Positions 20,412 through 29,576 of a stretch of 64,000 nt of DNA are shown one piece after another. Positions within the stretch are counted from its first letter, which is position 1. Each line of letters starts with the position of its first letter. Origin of the DNA: Allomyces arbusculus (lineage: Eukaryota; Blastocladiomycota; Blastocladiomycetes; Blastocladiales; Blastocladiaceae); the NCBI GenBank assembly GCA_027604705.1, contig JADHYV010000031.1, forward strand, positions 186,001 through 250,000. The letters are read 5' to 3'. The notes under the pieces were generated by a model. The model was not told the DNA's origin, made no database searches, and saw only the letters and a list, made by a program, of their open reading frames with translations. The position numbers and the translations under genes are program-made.

Positions 20412-22698
20412 GGCCGTGTCCTGGTTCCGCTTGTCCTTGCCGTGGTGCGACTTGGCGCGGCGCTCGCCGGGGCACGGGCCGGCGTCGTCGACGCACTTGA
20501 AGTGCGCGTCGAACCCGCATTCTGGCGTTGGTTCACCGCCGTCAGTTGATCAAGTCCAGCAGCACGGCTTGTCCTGGGTCCATTTTTGGAGGCAAGCGAA
20601 CGTACTCTGGCAACACACGCCCTGGCGCACCAACCCCCACAGGATTTTATGACACACGTCGCAGAATACGGGCGAGCCGTAAGTCTTAACCTTGAACCGG
20701 TGCGTTGGCGTGGTCATCGTTGCTGGTCGAGCGAGCGCGAGGTGACAGCTGCGAGTCGATGGGCCTGTTCTCCGTCCTCCACAACGGGCAAGTGTAGCGA
20801 GTCGCGTTCAGTGCTGCAGCGGCCGAGGGAGCGCGGTCGCTGAACTGCCGGCCCGTGGGGGCCAAGTTGGTGCAAAATGCTCGGGGAGAGATCGCGTGTG
20901 GGGAGAGAACGCGCCCTTGCCCGCGCAAAGCGACCAAACCCATCGACCAGCACGCGAACCATCAACCTGAACACAAGCTGCTGGTCGCTCTGCCTCCTGC
21001 AGCGTGGCGCAACGCCCACGATCACAAAGGACGCAAAGTGATGTGATCCGTTTGCTGAAATGAGACACGAACAAAACTGACGCTTCCCGTCTGCCTGGGT
21101 CCACACCTTTGTCTTCAAACAGCGACAACGACGACGACTTGGCGCATGGAGGAGGGAGGAAAAAAATGGGGCCACGCCGCTCGGAGAAGGACCCAGGACC
21201 CATGTTGCACCAGGTCCAGTCTGTGTTGGTTTGCATTTTGACGACAGATTATTGGCAGCAGCTCCCCTTTTGCTGGCGGGTGGCAGTGCAGCTTTGTTTC
21301 GAGGCATTTCTCTCATGTTGTCGGACACAGCATTATATACGACACTCTCTCGTTTTTGCATGCTGTTCCCTGCAGATTCTCTGGTATCCCGTTTGCCATT
21401 CTTTTTGACGCTGCACAGATGGGAGGACGGACGAGCTGGAGGGTTAGAAGCAAGAAACCACTTCTGCAATTCGCAAGTGGAAGTTTTCAAGTCAAAAGCA
21501 ATGGTCTAAACAAGTGTTTCCAGCTTGGAAGTGGCAGCAGCGGGTCACATGATGACCCAAACACACTTTCAACGTGCAAAATTACAGGACAGGACCAGAC
21601 AAGTGGTCGATCTTGGACATCACTTCATGGGACAGAATGGACGGGTATGGAGCAGCTGGGAGGAAGCGCCATTACAAATCTCAGCGCCGACGTGACAATT
21701 CGGCTCAAACTCAGGGAAGAGCCTGATTGGTGCCAATTTACCAGATCACTCAACAAAGCACCTCCAGGAGACGAGAGAAAGGAATAGCTCAACGAGACAG
21801 GTATTCGCGCAACAGTTGACGGAATAAAGCCAGCAAAATTGCTAAAGACAGTTCTCAGGATCCCACTCGCTACCGGACCTTTGGCGGAGCGGAGCCGCTT
21901 TTTCCTCAGAAAATGAGTTGAGTCGGTGCCGTTTCCTCACTGAACGTATTGAAAACATTATCTCTGAAACCCCGAAGGGTTGTCAGGTAAGTTTCCTACT
22001 GATTTGGATAAGGAAACTACATCTGGCGAAGCGAAAATTGGTTTTCCTCGTTTTCAGAATTTGCAGTTGTGGGTTTTGCGGGTGAGCACGTGTTGAGTGA
22101 TGTGGACGAGGCGGTAGGTGTGAGCTGGCCAAGGGAGGTCCCTGCCGAGCATTGATGCCATGCGTGATGCGGGTACGAAACACCATTGTTCCCATTGTTC
22201 GCAACCACGGCTGGTGCCGCACCGCTCCAAGTCAGACCAAGGCAAACTCCCCTCATCTCCACCGCTTCGCCCACCCGATTCGTCATCGGCCAAAAATGCA
22301 TTTTTGCGCGGTGGCAACGACGAAACCGCGCAAAAACGGCGAGCATCCGCCGACCAGGCGCCAGAGTCCACGGCGGGCCACAAAGGGGGCGCACGGCTTG
22401 GTGGTTGAGAGATGGGGCGAGACGCACACTCTCGGCTTGCGCTCTCCTCCTCCCAACAGCACGATCAAGAACGAACCGAGTTCCGACCAGCGACGCATAC
22501 CAACGACGGTCCCGACGTTCGCGCGCGACAGCCAGTGCACAAGGATTGCACGCTGAGCGCGCGGCCACACGCGCGTGCGCTTGTCACTCCAGACGACGAG
22601 GATTCCGACGCCTTCCGGCCGTGACCTGACGCCCAATTGCCAGGCCCAAGGGTGACCATCTTTCCAAGAAAAGGTCCACCCCACGACTCAGCTCCACG
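20412..22698. other. 2.2-kb intergenic region
   Basis: It separates the divergent peroxin and membrane-protein genes and must hold both promoters. The first 150 bases could be a 5' coding extension of the peroxin. The stretch 21000-22100 is AT-richer and has no frame with host-like codon bias. A short hairpin (GTTTCCT and AGGAAAC arms) lies near 21990-22018. No gene is recognised. Confidence 0.4.
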
Positions 22699-24161
22699 AT
22701 GCCGCCATTCGACGCCGCTCAAGTCACGTCCGGGACTCCCGGCGTCCCGACCCTCCCGTGGTCCGCGAACCTGGGCGTATTCGCTCTCCTGATCGCGTTC
22801 CAACTCGTCTCCTTCTGGCTGCTCTACGTGAACGTGACGGCGCTCTGGCGTGCACACAGTGCGCTCGCGCAAATGCGCCGGTCTGGCACGCGGCGCGCAC
22901 CCACGTCTTCGGGGTTACCTGCGACCCCGCGCGGCCTTGAGCAGCGCATTTTCCTCGGCCGGCTGCAAGTGACCGCGGCGTTATTCCATACGGTCAACCA
23001 GGCGCTGTTCCTCGTCGAGCATGTCGGCCGCGACATGGACTGTGCGGCACTGACAACGATTGGTGGCGTGGTCTACGTGTTGCTGGTTCTGCCAGCGACG
23101 ACGGTCCTGATTCATCGCGCAACAACACTCGTGCGCCGCGGCACGCACCGGATGCTGGTGCGATGTGCGCTGCACGGACTCGTGGTCGCGGCGCTCACGT
23201 CGATTGTCGTCTCGATTGCGAAACGGACGTGGGACGTGCAAATGCTCGCGCAGGGTGTGTGCAGTGTCGAGTATTTGCGTCCGGCGAATGTCGCGGGCAA
23301 GTTGATGCTGGTCGCCATGTACCTCGGGGTCGCGGCCGTGTTTGTGCGGCCACTCGTCAAGCACGTGCGGTCGATGCGCGGGATGAATGCGGCCGCGGCA
23401 GTCGACGAGCAGGCGATGCGGTTGCAGCGCGTGGTCGAGGTGTTGCAGGTCAAGATCACGTTGGCAGTTCTGCTGATTGTACGTTGGATGGTGACCTCGG
23501 ACGGAGACGAATTCGGGTGGACAAAATGCTCATACGCATGCTTTTCTAGTCGCTTGGCGCCATCCTGCAAGTCTTTGAAGTCTTTGGCACCTACTGGGTT
23601 GTGGAATTCAGGTTCGTCTCTCCCTCTCCTTCCCTCCCCACCTTTTCTGCCCTCAACTAAGCCTTCCCCCTCTCACCACCCACCAGCCTCGAAAACGTGG
23701 CCACTGTCTACGCTTCCACCCTCGCCATGGACCGTATCCGCGCCTCTGGCGCGTCGACCGACGACGCGCCACCCTCCTCGTCCGGCGGCTTCACTTCATC
23801 CGCACAAGTCCTCTCGCGCGGCTCCACCAGCAACGCCAGCGGCATCCCGACCACCAGCTCCACGCACGGCGCGATCATGCTGCAAGCCCCCTCGTCGTCG
23901 GCCAATTCGGCGACGAGTCCATTGCGGCCGTTGTTGCCGCCATCCACGCCCCAGGGACGCCCACCACGTGCGATTGCGGCGGCGGAGAGCAAGGAGGCGG
24001 TAGCGGCAGGCACGGCGGGGCCGTTGTTGGTGATTGGGGGTTCACGTGGCGTCGCGGTGGATCAGTTGAAGGACGTCCCGGCGTGGCCAGGCGCGGGGGA
24101 GCGCGTGTCGTGGCGTGCGGTCAGTGAGGATGAGGATGATGAGGACGAGGAAGACGAGTAG
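22699..24161 (+). CDS. Multipass (six to seven helix) membrane protein, unknown function
   Basis: Three exons, 22699-23478, 23550-23611 and 23687-24161, give 438 residues. Introns of 71 and 75 nt have donors GTACGT and GTTCGT. Splicing continues a hydrophobic helix (LAVLLI joined to SLGAILQVFEVFGTYWVVEF). Helices are seen at about 25-47, 88-108, 117-140, 153-173, 199-220 and 250-272, with a weaker seventh after it. Short basic loops (RRSGTRR, LVRRGTHR) suggest a cytoplasmic side. The tail, residues 293-438, is Ser/Gly-rich, disordered and ends in an acidic run. The topology and long soluble tail recall 7TM receptors, but no receptor family motif is recognised, so a receptor role is only a possibility. 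Confidence 0.75.
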
Positions 24162-24331
24162 ATGACGGCGAGCGCGTGGTATTGGTTGGCGTTTGTTCTC
24201 GTGGCCTTTGTTGGTCGTTGGCGTGCCCCTGTTCGTGTTTGTATCAGTAGTCCCTAGTTTGTGCCCTCCCCCGAGACTCCCCGAGACTCGATATTTATGA
24301 ATCTTTCATGTTTCCTGCGGCCCTACCCCTT

Positions 24332-25774
24332 TCATGTCCGCGACGGCGCCCTGAGCTTCAGCTCCTCCACCACAAACGCGCCAAACACCCTGGCCAAATC
24401 CACCACGACGACCGGATCCAGCGCGTCCGCGTTATCTGCGACTGTATGCCAGACGTCCGGAAACGGCACGGCAATCGCATGCACGACTTTCACCCCGGCC
24501 CGCCAAAACGGTAAATGGTCGTCCTCGACGTGCACGCGCAACTCGGCCTCGTCGAAGTACTTGTGCTTTGTCTTGGCCGTCAGGAATCGGCGCGCGTGCA
24601 GGTCGCGCTCGACATTGACCAAAGTGCGGAATTGGGTCGCAGTCGCGTGCTGCAGGTTGTGGATGGCCGAGGTGCGCGCGCCAAGGAGGTCCAGCAAGAC
24701 GAGCGTCGTGATCGAATCGAGCATATTGCGGCCGTCCGTAGATCCGGGTGCGCGCGTCTCGGCCCACTTGGCGGCAAGATGCCGCGCGCCATAAATCGAA
24801 TCGGTCGCCGACCAGTCCACAAATGCCTCCTCGCCATCGAAGAACACCAGTTGCAGCGTCGTATCACTGCCCGTGGTCGCGTTCAGGCCCGGCGCGACCG
24901 TGTTCGCGACGTCCAAGAGCATCGCACACGGCGCGGCCGAATCGGTCGCGCCAATAAATACTTGCCCGGGCATGTATTTTGAGTCGTAGTGCGCGGCCAA
25001 GATCAACCGCTGCGGCGCGTGCACGTCCCAGGTGGCGATAATATTCGCCATGGGTTTCACGCCCAGCGGCGTGGTCGCATTGAATTCGTCGAGTTCCACG
25101 TGGAACCCGGCGCGCTCGAGGTACGCGACCAAGTGTGTGCGCGCGGTGGCGTGCGTGTCGGTGCCCGGGATGCGCGGGACGAGTAACGGGGGTAGATATC
25201 GCGTCCATAACGGCGTCTTAATCGCCGCGTCGTGGTCGTCGGTGTTGGCGTTCAGCGAGGCGGCGGCACCGGGGTCGACGCCCTGCATGCGGAGGAGGGT
25301 CGCGTAGGCGGGTTCCGGCGCGTCCGGTGGTGGTGGTGGAGCGGCAGGCGGAGCGCGGGCGCTGGCTTCGCTGGTTTGTGCCGCGCCCAGTGTCACGGGC
25401 AAGACGACCGCGAGTGTGATCAGGGTCGCGACCACGGCCACGCCGGCAACCACACGCGCCCAGGTCCAGGTCGCGGTCATGCGTGCGAGTGTCGGCCCGA
25501 CGGCCGGGATTCGCGACAGGTACATGGCGGGCGACGCGTAGACGAGCGGCGCCGCGTCGAGGCCGCCATGATGATCGCCGTGCAGGCCCGCCGTGGAGGG
25601 ACTCGGTGCGCGGCGGCGGCGCGAGGACATGGCCGAGGATGCACGCCAGGTGTCGGACATGGCCGAATCCGAGTCGGATTCGGTTGGAGGGACGCGTAGT
25701 GGGACCGTGGTCGAGTCGTTGAAGTGGTGCAGCTCAACGGCGGCGTGGCTCGGGAGTGGGGCGCGCGGTTTCAT
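24332..25774 (-). CDS. Glutaminyl-peptide cyclotransferase, membrane-anchored
   Basis: Converts N-terminal Gln (or Glu) of secretory peptides to pyroglutamate (EC 2.3.2.5), an M28 peptidase-fold zinc enzyme. Single exon, 480 residues. ATG 25774 has an excellent context (GGCCACCATGA), while the frame upstream is low-complexity repeat. One hydrophobic segment at 108-130 after a basic, Ser-rich tail predicts a type II anchor, as in Golgi iso-glutaminyl cyclases. The catalytic domain (about 185-475) matches the animal enzymes closely: LILAAHYDSKYMPGQVF, GATDSAAPCAMLLDVA, QLVFFDGEEAF, SIYGARHLAAKW, LVLLDLLGA, VEDDHLPFWRAGV and PFPDVWHTVADN. Expected zinc ligands are Asp278, Glu316 and His443; catalytic residues are Glu315, Asp362 and Asp419. 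All are present. It is divergent from Efr3, with about 707 bases between the starts. Confidence 0.92.
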   Translation of the reverse strand: MKPRAPLPSHAAVELHHFNDSTTVPLRVPPTESDSDSAMSDTWRASSAMSSRRRRAPSPSTAGLHGDHHGGLDAAPLVYASPAMYLSRIPAVGPTLARMTATWTWARVVAGVAVVATLITLAVVLPVTLGAAQTSEASARAPPAAPPPPPDAPEPAYATLLRMQGVDPGAAASLNANTDDHDAAIKTPLWTRYLPPLLVPRIPGTDTHATARTHLVAYLERAGFHVELDEFNATTPLGVKPMANIIATWDVHAPQRLILAAHYDSKYMPGQVFIGATDSAAPCAMLLDVANTVAPGLNATTGSDTTLQLVFFDGEEAFVDWSATDSIYGARHLAAKWAETRAPGSTDGRNMLDSITTLVLLDLLGARTSAIHNLQHATATQFRTLVNVERDLHARRFLTAKTKHKYFDEAELRVHVEDDHLPFWRAGVKVVHAIAVPFPDVWHTVADNADALDPVVVVDLARVFGAFVVEELKLRAPSRT

Positions 25775-26481
25775 GGTGGCCAGGGAGTCCGGCACAGCGC
25801 GCACGGCGCGCACACACTGCGGGAAGTGCTGGTCGCGCGGACGGACGGGGGCGGGCGTGGTCGCCGTCGTCAACCGCGACAGCCGCGGAGGAGACGCGGA
25901 GGAGACGGGGGGATCACGACGAGGGGTGGTTGGCGACGGGAGTGTGTCATGCGCGTTCGATGTGGTGCGGTAGGCTGCGGTAGGCTGCGGTAGGCTGCGT
26001 GGGCTGCGGTAGGCTGCGACATGTCGCTGGCACCGCCCGCGCGCTTTCCTTGGCATCGCATGGTTTTCAGGCCCGCCGTCGCCGTCGACGAGGTCCGCCG
26101 TGCGTGTGCCGGACCACCATCGCCAGCAGCCGAATGATGGCCTGCTTGATCGTGGCCGCGGCGGTGCGCTGCTGCTCGTGCAGCGGGCGTGGAAGCGGGG
26201 CGCATCACTTTGGCGCCTGCGCGCGTCCGTCGGCAGCAAGTGTGCTTCGTGATCCCGGCGGCGCGGTGAAGCGGGGTGCAGTGCGCCTTGGCGCCACCTC
26301 CAACAGGCGCGTGTCAGAGTCCATCTGCTCTCCTCTCTCCCTTCTCTCGCTTCTTGCTCTCGCCCACAATCGCGCTGCTGCACGACTGCATACCCCGCCC
26401 CTCTGCACGACCCGCACACCCGCACCACCCGCACCACCCGCACCACCCGCACCACTCGCACCGCCTGCAATCGCACGCACG
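25775..26481. promoter_or_regulatory. Shared promoter region of glutaminyl cyclase and Efr3, with two minisatellites
   Basis: The two genes start 707 bases apart on opposite strands. The interval contains a tandem run of a GGTAGGCTGC unit (about 25968-26018) and, next to the Efr3 start, about five tandem copies of a CCGCACCAC unit (about 26417-26462). No TATA box is evident. The CCGCACCAC array would lie in the Efr3 5' leader or core promoter. Confidence 0.5.
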
Positions 26482-28745
26482 ATGCGCAGCTACCGCCGCG
26501 CCTACTTCTTCTCGGGCTTTGTCAAGCACGCCTCGCTCGTGAACAAAGTCTACCCGCCGAAACCGCCGCTCGACGGCACGCCCGCCGTGCCCAACGGGTC
26601 GGAACTCGCCTACCTCGTCTTCTACGCGCAGCACCGCCCCGAGAAACTCGCCAAGGTCGGCCGGTACCTGCAAAAGCGCGTGCTCTGGGACCTCTCGCAC
26701 AATCGCAAATGGTGCCACCCGGTCTCGTTGGCCACGCTCGACAGTTTGCTCGATGCGTGCCCGACCTACACGCCGTATTTCGCGGCGCGGATTGTGCGCA
26801 TCTTGACGGAACTGTTGAATGCGATTGAGGCCGAGGCTGCGGGGGTCAAGGTCGCGGTAACAGTTGTGCCGGAGGATGATGATGGGGACGATGGTAGCGT
26901 GCCGGGCGATGCAGGCTCAGAGACGACGCCTGCAACGGGCGCCGTCTTCCCGAGCACGTTGCGCGACCTGTTACCGGCCGTGACAGCGACGGTGCGTGTG
27001 GTCTCGCAATGACCCGTGTGTTCACAAGCAACGATGTGCCTCACCATCCCGACCACGCACAACAGTGGATCCGGCTCAACACGCACTACGACGGGTCGCT
27101 CGACACCGACCCGCACTTTGCCCAACCGTTCCACGCGCTCGTCGAACGGTTCTGCCGAATGTCCGTCGTGCCGCCCTCTGGCTCCACATCCCCGAAACCC
27201 ATTGCTCGCAAACGCACGCTCCTGCGCCGCCGGCGCAAACGGTCGCTTGCCGACTCGACGACCGGCAGCATGCACTCGTCCACCGCGTCCCTACCCATCG
27301 CGCGCTCGGGGGATCCGGCCATGGCCAAGACGCTCGTCGGCGCGCTGAGGTCGATGGCACACTCGCCAGCGCTGTTCCGGTCCCCACTCGCCGCGACCTA
27401 TACGGCGCACTTGATCCCAGTCCTCGTGGCCAACGTGCAGCCGGAACTCGATGGGGACGGGGACTCGCTCGAGGACATTGCGCGGAGTCGGTCCCCCTCG
27501 GCCTCGTCGGCCGGTGGGGCAAGTACCGTCGACTCGGCGCTCGCCGCGCACTCGGTGACCTCCCTCGCGCTCGCGGCGGTACAGCGACTCGTCGCGAGCG
27601 CGCCGGCCACGTCTGGCTCCGCGGTCTTGGCGCACCTGTGCGACGCCATGGATGCGCAACAGGTGTGGCGCGATGCGGGCCGGACGGATTTGTTACTCTC
27701 GTCGATCCTCGCGGCCGCGTCAGCGCCTGCACAGACGTTGCTGCTGGACCAACTCCTGACGCGGACTTCCGACCGAGACGTCCTGCGCGCGCTCGCGTCC
27801 GCGCCGTTCGCGCCCGGATGCCTCGCCGTGTCGCTGCACGATGTGGTCCATGCCGTCTCCGCCTCCGGCGACGCGGGGGCGCCGGTCCTCGCACACGTGA
27901 CACGCACCGTCGGTGTCTCGGCGCCACGAGACGTCCTGGGTGCAGTTCTTGCGCGCGGCGTGAGTCCAAGCGCGGCGTGTGCGGTTCTGGACGTTGTGCA
28001 GAGCGATTTGGGCCCGGTCACGCTCGACCAGGTCGAGCCCGTGATTCCACTGCTGGGTGATAAGGATGCAGAAGTGCGCGCAAAGGCGGCAGCGGTGATT
28101 ACGGCCGCGGCGCGCGCGCCGGGGGCCAGTGCGCAGCGCGACTTGGCGGCGCGCGTGGTCGATGCGTTGGGCCAGGTCAACGACAACGAGGAGGCGGTGG
28201 TCAAGTCCGTGGTCGCCGCGCACGTCGACTCGGCGCGCGACTGGGCCGCGGTCGTGGAATCGACGAGCGCGTCGGCACGGGCCGTGATTGCCGTAGGGTT
28301 GCGCGACGCAGTCGACCGCGGTGCGCCGTGGACCGAGCCGATCGCTGACCTCGTCAACCCCGACTCGGACATCGGCTGGGCCGCGCTCTCCACCGCCTTG
28401 CTGGGCGCGGCCGCCGCGGAAGTCGACGACAATGACGACCCGCTCCACCTTGCGGCGGCCTCCTCGGAGGGCTCGCTGCAGCGGCTCTACAAGGCGCGCC
28501 CGACGATTCAGTTTGGGCCGTTACCGGAGATCACGCGCGGCGGGAACGATGTGGTCCCCGCGGGCGAGGAAGGGACGGTGGACGAGTTTCAGGCGATCTT
28601 GGCGGGTAAAAAGGTCGCGGTCCGGCCCGTGTCGATGGGCGGCGAGTGGGCGTCGGTCCGGATGAGCATGCTGTCGCTCGACGCGGTGCTGGATCGCGTG
28701 TGTGGCGATGTGACGAGCGATGGCGAGAGCGTGCAGAGCGAGTAG
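26482..28745 (+). CDS. EFR3: Efr3-like plasma-membrane anchor of the PI4-kinase complex
   Basis: Efr3 is a palmitoylated or basic-patch membrane protein that recruits the Stt4/PI4KIIIalpha complex (with Ypp1/TTC7) to the plasma membrane. Two exons, 26482-26991 and 27066-28745 (74-nt intron, GTGCGT donor), give 729 residues. The N-terminus matches the family: a short basic start (MRSYRRAYFFSGFVKHASLV), then VNKVYPPKPP, AYLVFYAQHRPEKLAKVGRY and LQKRVLWDLSHNR. After the splice come WIRLNTHYDGSLDTD and HFAQPFHALVERFCRM, matching the Efr3 F-x-x-YHDG block. The remainder is alpha-helical and repeat-like (ARM/HEAT type), as expected. No N-terminal Cys cluster is present, so membrane binding probably depends on the basic start, as in yeast. 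The intron join is supported by frame and family alignment. Confidence 0.85.
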
Positions 28746-29576
28746 GATGCGAAGGTTGCAAGCGTGTATGGATAGTATACAGACCGGTATTAGCGTCGGG
28801 CGTCGGGTGGCGACGGTTGCTGCGCGACGCGCGAGACGTGGGGGGGCGAGACGTGGGGGGGCGAGACGTGGGGGGCGAGACGTGGGCGGCGGTCGCCCGC
28901 GTGCCGCACGCGCATTGCACGTGCAGCGGCGCGTGACGCGGCCAGTGACACATGCGGGCGCAGCCGGCGGATGGCGCGCGCGCCTCGTCGCGTTGGCGGC
29001 CGGCCGGCGTGCGCAGTCTCCCGCTCTCCACCCGGCCGCCGAGGCACCGCCCCGCCGCGACGTTCCACCAACCGCAGCAACACGGCGCGCTCCCCCACCA
29101 CCAACAACGACGCGCGCCTGCTCGCTTTGCGCACCGCGCCCCGCTGCTGCGCGCGCACCGACGACCCGCCGCACCGCTGCTGCCTGCCCGCGACACGGCC
29201 TTCCGCACCGCTGCCCACGCGACGGCACGCCGAGCACGCGCCGTTACCTGGCCGAGATCGCGTGTCCGCGAGCCGCGCCACCGCGCCCGCCGTCGACCAC
29301 CGGCGTCTCCACCTCGGCCACGGCCACACCCTGCGCGGGCCCCTTTATAACCAAGCTCGCTCCTCGCGCGCGCGGGCACCCGTTCGTCCACGACCGCCGC
29401 TCGCTGCTGCTGTGCTCCTGGCGCGCCACCACCAAGCGCCGCACCCGCTCGGACCGAGTGCCCTCGTTCGCTCCAGCGTGCACGCAGACAACGAACCGAA
29501 ACGCGGCCCGCGTTCACCGCACGCTCCTTCTTGATATCCGTCCGTCCCTTCCCGCGGTTTCGTCTCCACGACGACC
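28746..29576. other. Intergenic region with a GACGTGGGGG minisatellite
   Basis: About 830 very GC-rich bases. Four near-identical units of about 14-15 bases (core GCGAGACGTGGGGG) lie at about 28826-28885. The 3' untranslated region of Efr3 and the promoter of the zinc-finger gene are here. Long frames on both strands are compositional. Confidence 0.5.
29344..29350 (+). promoter_or_regulatory. TATA box of the C2H2 factor gene
   Basis: TTTATAA inside an otherwise very GC-rich region, 227 bases before the start codon at 29577. The isolation of this AT-rich heptamer makes a TATA box likely. Confidence 0.45.

Noticed and set aside
21880-22040. Short palindromes and a GTTTCCT/AGGAAAC hairpin suggesting a small repeat element
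   Set aside because: The arms are only about seven bases and no defined ends or second copy were found.
26996-28060. 354-codon frame overlapping Efr3 in another frame
   Set aside because: It is Arg/Gly-rich and motif-free, while the Efr3 frame carries family blocks and continues through the splice.
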